From an uncultured Acidimicrobiales bacterium (lineage in GTDB: Bacteria > Actinomycetota > Acidimicrobiia > Acidimicrobiales > Bin134), in the NCBI GenBank assembly GCA_951813325.1, contig OX638350.1, forward strand, positions 2,337,954 through 2,401,953: 64,000 nt of DNA. The letters run 5' to 3'. A program made the position numbers and the translations under genes. The notes beneath the pieces were generated by a model, which was given only the letters and a program-made list of their open reading frames with translations, ran no database searches and had not been told where the DNA came from. Position 1 is the stretch's first letter; every line of letters starts with the position of its first letter. Below are positions 36,839 to 45,194 of the stretch, piece after piece.

Positions 36839-37543
36839 TCAGTAGAGCTGGGTGGTGAGACGACGCCGGTACACGGAGGTGCGGGGATCGTCGGGCCCCA
36901 TGAGCTCCAACAGATCCACGAACTCCTGGCGGGCGTCAGGATCGCCTTTCACCCGGCCCAGCAGGTCTTCCAACCGCGCCTCGATGTCGCCGTTGCCGGC
37001 CCCACCGCCGGTGCGGGCCAACGCGGCTACCCGGCGGACTTCGGCCGTCTCGGGGATCCGCTCCAACAGCTCCAGGGCTTCCTCGCCGCGGTCGTGGGCC
37101 ACCAGCAGGTCGGCCAACCCCACCACGGCGCCCTCGTGGTCGGCGTCAAGCTCCAATGCCCGCCGCAGAGAGGCCTCGTCTCCGGCGGCCACCAGCGTCT
37201 CCACCTCGCTCTCCAGCTCGGTGGGCAGCAGCCGCTGCACGAACTCGGCCACCGCGGCCTCGCCCTGGGCGCCGATGAAGCCGTCTGCCACCTTGCCGTC
37301 TCGCATGGCGTATACCGCGGGTATCCCCTGCACCTGGAATGCCTGAGCGGTCTGGGGGTTGTCGTCTACGTTGACCTTGACCAGCTCCACTGCGCCTCCG
37401 GTGGCCGCTACCGCCTGCTCCAGAATCGGTCCGAGCGTCTTGCATGGCCCGCACCACGGCGCCCACAGGTCCACCACCACGGGTACGGTGTGCGACCGCT
37501 CAACTACCGCGGTCGCAAACATCGCATCGGTCACATCAGCCAT
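36839..37543 (-). CDS. Thioredoxin-domain protein with TPR-like tail (CnoX/YbbN type)
   Basis: 234-residue protein. Thioredoxin domain residues 1-110 with WAPWCGPCKTLGP (active-site CGPC, near 32) and the cis-Pro loop QGIPAVYAM (near 74). C-terminal helical repeats (residues 120-225, LVAAGDEASLRRALELDADHEGAVVGLADLLVAHDRGEEALELLERIP) give the CnoX/YbbN architecture of chaperedoxins that protect clients under oxidative stress. GAGAGG sits upstream of the ATG. Divergent from the phosphotransferase gene, 58 bp apart. Confidence 0.92.
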   Translation of the reverse strand: MADVTDAMFATAVVERSHTVPVVVDLWAPWCGPCKTLGPILEQAVAATGGAVELVKVNVDDNPQTAQAFQVQGIPAVYAMRDGKVADGFIGAQGEAAVAEFVQRLLPTELESEVETLVAAGDEASLRRALELDADHEGAVVGLADLLVAHDRGEEALELLERIPETAEVRRVAALARTGGGAGNGDIEARLEDLLGRVKGDPDARQEFVDLLELMGPDDPRTSVYRRRLTTQLY

Positions 37544-37601
37544 CGGTTACCTCTCAGGGGATCGCCTCCAACCCCTTGGGAAAGCTAGCGTGACCCTTCG
37601 C

Positions 37602-38636
37602 ATGGACCATATCCGAGGCATACAACACGAAGCGGTCAGCGCGTGGTTCGAGGCCAATGTGCCCGGAGCGGTCCTGCCGCTGACGTTCGAGCTGATCGCC
37701 GGCGGGCACTCCAACCTCACCTTCAAAGCCACCGGGGCCGACGGCCAGGCCTATGTGCTGCGCCGGCCCCCGTTGCGCCAGGTGCTGGCCACCGCCCACG
37801 ACATGGGCCGGGAGCACAAGGTCATCGCTGCGCTGGCCGACACCGACGTGCCGGTGCCCCGAGCCTTCGGACTGTGCGAGGACGAGGCTGTCAACGAGCG
37901 CCCGTTCTACGTCATGGAATTTGTGGACGGACGGGTGGTGCGTACCCAAGAGCAGGCCGCCCAGCTTTCCCCCAAGCTGCGTCGGGAATCCTCCCGGTCG
38001 ATCGCCGACATCCTGGCCCGCATCCACACCGTGGACGTCGCCCAGGTGGGATTGGGCGATCTGGGCCGCAAAGAGGACTACATTGCCCGCCAGCTTCGGC
38101 GCTGGCTACGCCAATTCGAGGAGTCCAAGACCAGGGAGCGGCCCGAGATCCAAGAGGTCCACGATCATCTGGTGGACCGCATCCCCAACCAGGGGCCAGC
38201 GGGAATCGTCCACGGCGACTACCGCCTGGACAACTGCATCTTGAGCGAGGAGGGCCAGGTACTGGCCGTGCTCGACTGGGAGCTGTGCACCCTGGGCGAC
38301 CGCAACGCCGATGTCGCCCAGCTCCTGGTTTATTGGGCCGAACCCAACGACCCCGACTTTGCGCTGGACAGCCCCCCCACCGCGATGCCGGGATTTGCCA
38401 ACCGGTCGGAGCTGCGGGACCGCTACCAACAAGCATCGGGGCGCGAACTGGACAACTTCGAGTTCTATCTGGCCTTCGCCTACTGGAAAGTGGCCTGCAT
38501 CCTGGAAGGGGTGTACAGCCGCTACGTCGGCGGGGCTATGGGCGACAAGGCCCCGCCCCAGGGCGCAGACAGCTTCGCGGCCCGAGTTGACGCTCTCACC
38601 GAGATGGCCACTTCGGCCGCGGAGCAGGTGGCATGA
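37602..38636 (+). CDS. Aminoglycoside phosphotransferase-fold (ACAD10/11-type) kinase-like protein
   Basis: 344-residue protein kinase-like fold of the APH family. The ATP-site AGGHSNLTFKAT (near 27), HRD-like catalytic HGDYRLDNCIL (near 207) and the Mg-binding LDWELCTLGD (DxD-type, near 227) are intact. Sequences of this type are usually annotated next to acyl-CoA dehydrogenases (ACAD11-like) and phosphorylate hydroxyacyl-CoA or small hydroxyl compounds rather than antibiotics. ATG at 37602 is used; the frame opens upstream and a GTG at 37590 is an alternative. The next gene overlaps by 4 nt. Confidence 0.85.
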   Translation: MDHIRGIQHEAVSAWFEANVPGAVLPLTFELIAGGHSNLTFKATGADGQAYVLRRPPLRQVLATAHDMGREHKVIAALADTDVPVPRAFGLCEDEAVNERPFYVMEFVDGRVVRTQEQAAQLSPKLRRESSRSIADILARIHTVDVAQVGLGDLGRKEDYIARQLRRWLRQFEESKTRERPEIQEVHDHLVDRIPNQGPAGIVHGDYRLDNCILSEEGQVLAVLDWELCTLGDRNADVAQLLVYWAEPNDPDFALDSPPTAMPGFANRSELRDRYQQASGRELDNFEFYLAFAYWKVACILEGVYSRYVGGAMGDKAPPQGADSFAARVDALTEMATSAAEQVA

Positions 38637-39502
38637 GCGGCGAGTTGACCATCTTCTATCAGGCGCCCGATCTGATCGATCCTGTGTTGGTGATCGCCCT
38701 GGACGGATGGGTGGACGCCGGTTACGGCATGCGCAATGCCGCCGAGATCATGGCGCCGGATGACCAAGTCGATTTAGTGGCCAGCTTCGACGCCGATTTG
38801 CTGGTGGACCACCGGGCCCGCCGCCCCACGATGACCGTACGAGACGGCCTGGTGGACGAGATCAGCTGGCCGACCATCAGCATCCAGGTGGTTCGCGATC
38901 TCGACCAACAGGAGTTCTTGATGCTCCACGGCCCTGAACCCGACTTCCGCTGGCAGGCATTCTGCACCTCGGTCGACGATCTCGTGAAACAGTTGGGGGT
39001 GGCCCGGATCGTGTCAATAGGGGCGTACCCCGCGGCGGTGCCTCACACCCGACCAGTACGGTTGTCGGCCACCGGCACCTCCCCGGATCTGATCGAGCGG
39101 TTCGGATCTCCTCAAGGAACCCTGGAGGTTCCCGCCGGGATCAGCGCAGCATTGGCCAAGAGATTCGAGGCCGCAGGCCTGGAAACCGTGTCGGTATGGG
39201 CCCAGGTACCCCACTACGCGTCCGGCTCGCCGTACCCAGCCGCCACCGCCTCCCTATTCCAGGGTTTGCTCGCCGTCACCGGCCTGCGGTTCGACCCCGC
39301 GCCGCTGATCGCCCAGGGGCTGGAAGTGTCCCGGCGGCTGGATGCAATGATCGCCCAGAATGCGGGCCACCAGCGGCTCCTAGGTCGTCTGGAGAGCGCC
39401 TACGACGCCAGCGTGGGAGAACAAGACGCCCAGATCCCCACCGGGGACGAGCTGGCCGAAGAGCTGGAACGCTTCCTGCGCGACCAGGACGAGTCCAAGT
39501 GA
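38633..39502 (+). CDS. PAC2-family protein (proteasome assembly chaperone-like)
   Basis: 289-residue PAC2-fold protein. Recognisable core: DPVLVIALDGWVDAGYGMRNAAE (residues 16-38), VSIGAYPAAVPHTRPV (near 128), WAQVPHYASGSPYPAATASLFQGLLAVTGL (near 195). The family is widespread in actinobacteria and some members interact with the proteasome or Pup system; their precise role is unsettled. The ATG overlaps the kinase-like gene by 4 nt, implying cotranslation. Confidence 0.88.
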   Translation: MSGELTIFYQAPDLIDPVLVIALDGWVDAGYGMRNAAEIMAPDDQVDLVASFDADLLVDHRARRPTMTVRDGLVDEISWPTISIQVVRDLDQQEFLMLHGPEPDFRWQAFCTSVDDLVKQLGVARIVSIGAYPAAVPHTRPVRLSATGTSPDLIERFGSPQGTLEVPAGISAALAKRFEAAGLETVSVWAQVPHYASGSPYPAATASLFQGLLAVTGLRFDPAPLIAQGLEVSRRLDAMIAQNAGHQRLLGRLESAYDASVGEQDAQIPTGDELAEELERFLRDQDESK

Positions 39503-39530
39503 CCGAGACGCCAACCTGAAAGGACAGAGG

Positions 39531-40583
39531 ATGAAGCTAGACGGCGGCATAGGGATGTACTTCGCAGATGGCCGGCTTGCCGCTTCGCTGGAAAAAGCGG
39601 CCGCCGATGCTGTCGCTTTGGAGGCCGCCGGCTACACCGGGGCATGGACCGCGGAGCTGGCTCACGATCCGTTCCTTCCGCTGGTGCTGGCCGCCGAGCA
39701 TACTGAGTCGATTGAGCTGGGAACCGCCATCGCAGTGGCGTTCGCCCGCAACCCGATGACGCTGGCCAACACTGGCTGGGATCTCCAGGTGTGGTCGCAG
39801 GGCCGATTCATCCTGGGCTTGGGCTCCCAGATCAAGCCCCATATCACCAAGCGGTTCTCCATGCCGTGGTCTCAGCCTGCGGCCCGGATGAGCGAGATGA
39901 TCGCCGCCATAAGGGCAATCTGGGAGTCGTGGGAAACGGGCGAGCGGCTGTCGTTCCGGGGCGAGTTCTACACCCACACGCTGATGACCCCCATGTTCAG
40001 CCCCGGTCCCAATCCGTACGGTCCGCCGCCGATCCATCTGGCCGCGGTGGGCAACCACATGACCGAGGTGACCGGCGAGTTGGCCGACGGCTGGATCAGC
40101 CACAGTTTCACCACCCCCGACTACCTGAGGGACGTGTCCCTGCCCGCTCTGGCCCGAGGAGCGGCCCGAGCCGGACGGGATCCGCGATCGGTTCAGGTGT
40201 CGATTTCCCTGTTCATTGTGACCGGGACCACCGAGGAGGAGATGGCCGCCGCCGCCGCGGCTGCCAAGCGCCAACTATCGTTCTACGGCTCCACACCCTC
40301 CTACCGTCCGGTGCTGGAGCACCACGGCTGGGGCGATGCCCAAGACGAGCTGAACCGCCTGTCGAAACAGGGGCGGTGGGCGGAGATGGCCGATGTGATC
40401 GACGACGGCATGCTCAATGCCTTTGCAGTGGTGGCTGAGCCCGACCGCCTGGCTGAGGGAGTGGCGGCCAGCGTCGGAGGGCTGATCGACCGCCTGACGT
40501 TCGGCCAGGGCCTCCGTCCCGACGGACCCTGGGCCGAAGTGCGCGAGGCCCTCCGGGCCATTCCGGGACGGTCACCGGAATAG
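39531..40583 (+). CDS. LLM-class F420-dependent oxidoreductase (TIGR03617-like)
   Basis: 350-residue luciferase-like monooxygenase-fold TIM barrel, likely using F420. Seen: GYTGAWTAELAHDPFLPLVLAAEHTESIELGTAIAVAFARNP (residues 30-72), WSQGRFILGLGSQIKPHITKRFSMPW (near 85-110), PPIHLAAVGNHMTEVTGELADGW (near 165), typical of F420-dependent class C proteins. RBS AAAGGA/AGAGG precedes the ATG. 29 nt after the PAC2 gene and 9 nt before a P450, so it is likely in one operon and may act on the P450 substrate. Confidence 0.88.
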   Translation: MKLDGGIGMYFADGRLAASLEKAAADAVALEAAGYTGAWTAELAHDPFLPLVLAAEHTESIELGTAIAVAFARNPMTLANTGWDLQVWSQGRFILGLGSQIKPHITKRFSMPWSQPAARMSEMIAAIRAIWESWETGERLSFRGEFYTHTLMTPMFSPGPNPYGPPPIHLAAVGNHMTEVTGELADGWISHSFTTPDYLRDVSLPALARGAARAGRDPRSVQVSISLFIVTGTTEEEMAAAAAAAKRQLSFYGSTPSYRPVLEHHGWGDAQDELNRLSKQGRWAEMADVIDDGMLNAFAVVAEPDRLAEGVAASVGGLIDRLTFGQGLRPDGPWAEVREALRAIPGRSPE

Positions 40584-40592
40584 GAAACAGCC

Positions 40593-41780
40593 ATGAATGC
40601 AAATGAGCCGGCGGACTACCACGAGGGGCTGGCCCAGGCCGAGAAGGCCGCCATCAACCCCCACAAGGAGTGGGACCGGGGCCGAGCCGAGCCTCCGGGG
40701 GTGCGCGATGACGGCTTCGGCGGGCGCATCTTGAACCTGTACCGCCGCGACCACACCGAGGCGGTACTGCGGAACAGCACGGTGTTCTCCACCCGGGTGG
40801 TGGCCGAGTCGATGGCCCCGTTCATGGGGCCGCTCATGCTGGGTATGGACGGCGACGAGCACACCGCCTACCGGGGGCTGGTGTCTGGGGCGTTCCGATC
40901 TTCCGCGCTAGCCCGCTGGGAGGCCGAGCTGGTGGCGCCCATCGTCAACGAGCTGCTCGACGGCATCGCCCCTCAGGGGCGGGCTGATCTGGTGGCCGAG
41001 CTGACGCAGCGGTTCCCCACTCGGGTGATCGCGGGGATCATGGGCGTGCCGTTGGACGACGCCGATCAGTTCCGCCTGTGGTCCGAACAGGTGAGCGCCG
41101 GGCCTCTGTATCCAGAGGCAGGCCACGCCGCCTCCCAGGCCATGCGGGACTACCTCCATCCCTTCGTGGAGAACCGCAAGGCCAACCCCCAAGACGATCT
41201 CATCAGCGACATCATCCATGCCGAGATCGACGGACAACGCCTCGACGACGAGCACATTTACGGATTCCTGCTGCTGTTGATGCCCGCCGGGGCCGAGACC
41301 ACTTCCCGGGAGTTGGGCATCGCGTTGACCGTGCTGTTGACCCACGACGGCTGGCTCGACCGGCTCAAGGCCGACTGGTCGCTGCTCGACCAAGTGATCG
41401 AGGAGACCCTGCGGTGGGAGAGCTCAGCGCCGCTGGCCACCCGGGAGGCCACCGTGGACACCGAGGTGGACGGCTGTCCCATCCCGGCCGGCACCCGGCT
41501 GATGATGACCATGACGTCGGCCAACCGGGACGAAAGGGTGTACTCCGATGGCGACAGATGGGACCCCGATCGGGAGCAGCCTGTGCCCCACATGGCGTTC
41601 GGCTGGGGCCGGCACCTGTGCTTGGGTATGCACTTGGCCCGCCTCGAGCTGCGGGTGGCCCTGCGAACCATTCTCGAGCGGCTCGGTGGCCTGCGCCTCG
41701 ACCCCGACACCGATCCCCCACTCATCCGGGGGGTGGCGTTCCGCGGCCCCGAAGAGCTTCACGCGGTCTGGGATGTCTAG
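40593..41780 (+). CDS. Cytochrome P450
   Basis: 395-residue bacterial P450 with complete signatures: I-helix AGAETTSREL (near 225), ExxR in EETLRWESSAP (near 270) and heme loop FGWGRHLCLGMHLARLEL (near 333) with Cys. Similar in layout to CYP125/CYP144/CYP123-like families acting on lipids or steroids, but I cannot name the subfamily. AGGAAA precedes the ATG, and the gene follows the LLM oxidoreductase by 9 nt. No ferredoxin is adjacent. Confidence 0.93.
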   Translation: MNANEPADYHEGLAQAEKAAINPHKEWDRGRAEPPGVRDDGFGGRILNLYRRDHTEAVLRNSTVFSTRVVAESMAPFMGPLMLGMDGDEHTAYRGLVSGAFRSSALARWEAELVAPIVNELLDGIAPQGRADLVAELTQRFPTRVIAGIMGVPLDDADQFRLWSEQVSAGPLYPEAGHAASQAMRDYLHPFVENRKANPQDDLISDIIHAEIDGQRLDDEHIYGFLLLLMPAGAETTSRELGIALTVLLTHDGWLDRLKADWSLLDQVIEETLRWESSAPLATREATVDTEVDGCPIPAGTRLMMTMTSANRDERVYSDGDRWDPDREQPVPHMAFGWGRHLCLGMHLARLELRVALRTILERLGGLRLDPDTDPPLIRGVAFRGPEELHAVWDV

Positions 41781-41796
41781 CGTTACGCTTAATCAC

Positions 41797-41970
41797 ATGA
41801 AGAAACGATCAGACGCCGGGACCAGAATCGGATTGGGTGTCGCGATCGGCGCCGGGGGTGGCGCAGGCTTAGGCGCGGCGCTGGGAGACGTCGCTCTCGG
41901 CGTGTCAATAGGAGTCGCCCTGGGCATGGCACTTGGTGCCGCGTGCAGCAGACGACGCGATGACGAGTAG
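41797..41970 (+). CDS. Small glycine-rich (glycine-zipper-like) peptide
   Basis: 57-residue ORF beginning MKKRSDAGTRIGLGVAIG. Glycine appears every three or four residues (GLGVAIGAGGGAGLGAALG ... GVSIGVALGMALGA), giving one or two small-residue helices of the glycine-zipper type likely inserted in or on the membrane, with a basic N-terminus and CSRRRDDE tail. TACGCT at 41784-41789 lies 7 nt before the ATG and there is no Shine-Dalgarno, matching the leaderless pattern of neighbouring genes. It is easily missed because its frame is open into the P450 gene. Function unknown. Confidence 0.55.
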   Translation: MKKRSDAGTRIGLGVAIGAGGGAGLGAALGDVALGVSIGVALGMALGAACSRRRDDE

Positions 41971-42001
41971 AAGGTGAGTGCAACCTCCTGGGTTTTCTCC
42001 G

Positions 42002-44473
42002 CTACACCACCACGTTGACCAGCTTGGGCGGGCGGGCGATCACCCGACGGGGTGCATCACCGTCGAGGTGGGCCTGCACCCTTGCTGACGCTAGGGCCAG
42101 CGCCTCGGCTTCGGCGTCGGCGATGTCGGCGGCCACCTCGATGCGGTCGCGCACCTTGCCGTTCACCTGCACCACCATCGTCACCGTGTCTAAGACCAGC
42201 TTGGCCTCATCGGCCGTGGGCCACTGCTCAGCGTGGATGTTCTCGCCTCGCCGCACCTCCCAGAGCTCGGCGCAGATGTGGGGCACCATGGGAGCCATCA
42301 CCAGCAGCAGCGTGTCGATGGCGAACGCCAGCGTGTCGTGGTGGGGGCCGTCGTCGGCCTGCATATAGCGATACAGCTCGTTGGTGAACTCCATGCAGCC
42401 GGCCACTGCGGTGTTGTACGACCAGCGGTCGAACTCCGAGGTGATGCGATCGATGAGTCGATGGGTGGCCGCGTCGATGGCGTGATCGGCCTCGGTCGCT
42501 GGGCCGGAACGAGCCGGGTTGGCCCGCTCGGCGGTTCCGGCGGCCAGCCGCCACAGCCGCCCCAAGAACCGGGCGCAGCCCTCGAGGCCGAAGTCCTCCC
42601 AGTCCACATCCTCGGCTGGGGGCTTCACCTGCAAGATCGACAAGCGCAGCGCGTCGGCGCCGTGGGCCTCGATGATGTTCTCGGGGGCCACCAGATTGCC
42701 CCGAGACTTAGACATCTTGCCCCCGCCCATCCGCACCATGCCCTGGGTGAACAGCCGCTGGAAGGGCTCTCGCAGCCCCGTGGGAGCCACGCCTAGATCA
42801 GACAGCGCCCGGGTAAAGAAACGGGCATACATCAAGTGCAAGATGGCGTGCTCCACCCCGCCGATGTACTGATCCACCGGCAACCACCGCTCCAGTGCCT
42901 CCTGGCTGAACGGCAGCTCTTGGTTGCGGGGGTCGGCGAAGCGCAGGAAGTACCAGGAGGAGTCCACAAAGGTGTCCATGGTGTCGGTTTCCCGCCGGGC
43001 TGGACCGCCGCAGCCGGGACACTCGGTGTGCAGGAATCCGGGATGGTCCACCAGCGGGGAGCGCCCGGTAGGCATGAAGGCCACATCGTCAGGCAGGCCC
43101 ACCGGCAGGTCGTCGTAGGGCAACGGCACCGTCCCGCACGACTCGCAGTACACCACGGGGATGGGGCATCCCCAATAGCGCTGGCGAGACAGCAACCAGT
43201 CGCGCAGCCGGTAGTTGGTCTTGCGCTCGCCGATGCCCTGTTCTTCGAGCCAGTTGATGGAAGCGGCCTTGGCCTCGTCCATCAACAGACCGTTCAGCCA
43301 ATCGCTGTTGATGGACGGCCCGTCGCCGGTGTAGGCCTCGCCGTCGAAGTCGTCGGGGGGCTGAACGGTGCGAATGATGGGCAAACCGTAGGCAATGGCG
43401 AAGTCCCAGTCGCGCTGGTCCTCGCCGGGCACGGCCATGATCGCCCCGGTGCCGTAGGTGGTGAGCACATAGTCGGCCAAGAACAGCGGGATCGCCTCGC
43501 CGGAGAATGGGTTGACCACCCGGGTGCCGGTGTCCACTCCCCGCTTGTCGGCCGGTCCACCCGCTGACAGTCGCTCGATCTCGCTGCGCTCGGCGACCGC
43601 GTCGATGAACGCCTCCACCTCGGCGCGACGATGGTCGGCGGTCAACTCTGACACCCGGGTGTGTTCGGGGGACATGACCGCGAAGGTCATGCCGAAGCTG
43701 GTGTCGGGCCTGGTGGTGAATACCGGGATGCCGCCGATGTCGTGGCGGGGCTGGCCGTTCTCGTCGGCGATGGGCAGGGTGAACTCGGCGCCTTCGGAGC
43801 GGCCGATCCAGTTGCGCTGCATGGTCTTGACCCGGTTGGGCCAGTCGAGGCCGTCGAGGCCGTCCAGCAACTCCTCGGCGTAGGCGGTGATGCGGTAGAA
43901 CCACTGCTCCAGCTCGCGTACCTGGGCCATGTCGCCGGAGCGCTCGCAGGTGCCGTCGGCCAGCACCTGCTCGTTGGCCAGCACCGTCTGGCAGCCGGGG
44001 CACCAGTTCACCGGGGCGGTGGCCCGATACACCAGCCCGGCCTCGTAGAACTTGAGGAAAATCCACTGGGTGAAGCGGATGTAGTCGGGATCGTGGCTGC
44101 TGAGCGTGCGACGCCAGTCGTACACCGCGCCGATGCGGCGCAGCGACGACGACAGCCGCTCAATGTTGGCGTCGGTGTGGACTCGGGGGTGGGTGCCGGT
44201 CTTGATGGCGGCGTTCTCCGCGGGCAGTCCAAAGCTGTCGAAGCCGATGGGCGATAGCACGCCGTCGCCCTGCATGGTGCGGTAACGCACCAGCAGATCG
44301 CCGAAGGTGTAGTTGCGGACATGGCCGATATGGGCCGGACCGCTGGGGTACGGGTACATCGACAGCACGTAGTAGGGCGGCCGGGGATCGTCATTGTCGA
44401 TGTCGTAGGTGGCGTCGTCGATCCAGCGCTGCTGCCATTTGGGCTCGATGGCTGCTGGGTCGTAGCCGTCCAT
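42002..44473 (-). CDS. leuS: Leucyl-tRNA synthetase
   Basis: 823-residue class I aminoacyl-tRNA synthetase. [21 protein letters not shown] (near 40-55). CP1 editing domain with [15 protein letters not shown] (near 240) and [20 protein letters not shown] (near 335). [19 protein letters not shown] (near 578). C-terminal HICAELWEV and a [15 protein letters not shown] tail. Length is typical of bacterial LeuRS. TAGATT lies 8 nt before the ATG on the minus strand. Conserved actinobacterial neighbour of comEA, here separated from it by plus-strand genes. Confidence 0.97.
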   Translation of the reverse strand: MDGYDPAAIEPKWQQRWIDDATYDIDNDDPRPPYYVLSMYPYPSGPAHIGHVRNYTFGDLLVRYRTMQGDGVLSPIGFDSFGLPAENAAIKTGTHPRVHTDANIERLSSSLRRIGAVYDWRRTLSSHDPDYIRFTQWIFLKFYEAGLVYRATAPVNWCPGCQTVLANEQVLADGTCERSGDMAQVRELEQWFYRITAYAEELLDGLDGLDWPNRVKTMQRNWIGRSEGAEFTLPIADENGQPRHDIGGIPVFTTRPDTSFGMTFAVMSPEHTRVSELTADHRRAEVEAFIDAVAERSEIERLSAGGPADKRGVDTGTRVVNPFSGEAIPLFLADYVLTTYGTGAIMAVPGEDQRDWDFAIAYGLPIIRTVQPPDDFDGEAYTGDGPSINSDWLNGLLMDEAKAASINWLEEQGIGERKTNYRLRDWLLSRQRYWGCPIPVVYCESCGTVPLPYDDLPVGLPDDVAFMPTGRSPLVDHPGFLHTECPGCGGPARRETDTMDTFVDSSWYFLRFADPRNQELPFSQEALERWLPVDQYIGGVEHAILHLMYARFFTRALSDLGVAPTGLREPFQRLFTQGMVRMGGGKMSKSRGNLVAPENIIEAHGADALRLSILQVKPPAEDVDWEDFGLEGCARFLGRLWRLAAGTAERANPARSGPATEADHAIDAATHRLIDRITSEFDRWSYNTAVAGCMEFTNELYRYMQADDGPHHDTLAFAIDTLLLVMAPMVPHICAELWEVRRGENIHAEQWPTADEAKLVLDTVTMVVQVNGKVRDRIEVAADIADAEAEALALASARVQAHLDGDAPRRVIARPPKLVNVVV

Positions 44474-44565
44474 GGCCGCTCAATCTACCGAGCCTCGTGG
44501 CAGGGCCAATAACTGTTATCCCATGTGGGCCGGCACTTCGACGGCTGTTAGAGTTTTCTGCTCGC

Positions 44566-44627
<62 letters not shown>

Positions 44628-44642
<15 letters not shown>

Positions 44643-44660
44643 CACACCATCAGCTCCACC
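44628..44660. repeat. Duplicated tRNA-Ala 3' end (14-bp direct repeat)
   Basis: CCATCAGCTCCACC, the last part of the T arm and acceptor stem plus CC, occurs at 44628-44641 inside the tRNA and again at 44647-44660 just downstream. Such repeats resemble attachment-site duplications left by tRNA-targeting integrases, but spacing is only 19 bp and no integrase is present. Confidence 0.6.
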
Positions 44661-44705
44661 GCCTGTCGGCGCAGATCGGCCTGCCGCTGAGCCTCGGTGG
44701 GATGT

Positions 44706-45074
44706 TTAGCTGGCTATCCGGTACATGATGAGCTCGGTGGGAACCAGACGCTGTTTGACCGGATCGACGGCCAGGGCCAAGCCCTCCAGGGTGTAGGCGC
44801 CCAACAGCGCAGGACCGTGGTCCTCGCCAAACACCACCAAGGTCACCTCGCTCTCGCCTTCCACCGTCACCCACGCCCGCCCGTAGTACATGTCTGCCAG
44901 TCGCCCGTCCGCCAGCAGTAGCCGCCGCGTGCCGATGGGCGCCACGCCTAACTCGCGCAGCAAGCGGCCGGGCAACATGGTGTAGGCCGAGCCGGTGTCC
45001 ACTATCGCCTCGACCTCCTTGGCCTCCCCTCCATCCATGCCCGAGATCTGGATTTGCACAGCAAGCATCCCCAT
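44706..45074 (-). CDS. Retropepsin-like aspartic protease family protein
   Basis: 122-residue clan AA aspartyl protease-like domain: AIVDTGSAYTMLPGRLLREL carries the D-T-G active-site triplet (near residue 26) and LLGAYTLEGLALAVDPVKQRLVP is the second flap/Ile-Leu-Gly element (near 91). Enzymes of this type act as homodimers. One domain only, no signal peptide or membrane helix. A near-consensus promoter (TTGACG-N18-TAGCGT) ends 6 nt before the ATG, so the mRNA is probably leaderless. Biological substrate unknown; may be part of a mobile or defence-like cassette. Confidence 0.75.
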   Translation of the reverse strand: MGMLAVQIQISGMDGGEAKEVEAIVDTGSAYTMLPGRLLRELGVAPIGTRRLLLADGRLADMYYGRAWVTVEGESEVTLVVFGEDHGPALLGAYTLEGLALAVDPVKQRLVPTELIMYRIAS

Positions 45075-45080
45075 ACCGGA

Positions 45081-45110
45081 ACGCTAATCCACCGCAATCC
45101 AACTCGTCAA
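45081..45110 (-). promoter_or_regulatory. Near-consensus promoter of the aspartic protease gene
   Basis: On the minus strand TTGACG (45110-45105), 18-bp spacer, TAGCGT (45086-45081), then 6 nt to the ATG. The spacing to the start codon fits a leaderless transcript. Just upstream is an AT-rich stretch (about 45107-45148, e.g. TTATATTGTAAC region) very unlike the rest of the window. Confidence 0.65.
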
Positions 45111-45161
45111 TCAATAAAATTACATAATTTATATTGTAACACCACAAAACTGGAGCACGGT

Positions 45162-45193
45162 GGCGTGGACGAGGTTGGCGCTGGAGCAGGCGG
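45162..45193. repeat. 32-bp copy of the GH3 gene 3' end next to the beta-lactamase stop
   Basis: The sequence 45162-45193 matches 46562-46593 with 30 of 32 bases identical and in the same orientation. The second copy encodes RSSANLVHAV at the end of the GH3 protein; the first copy lies 1 nt beyond the beta-lactamase stop. The two copies bracket the beta-lactamase gene. Confidence 0.7.
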
Positions 45194-45194
45194 C

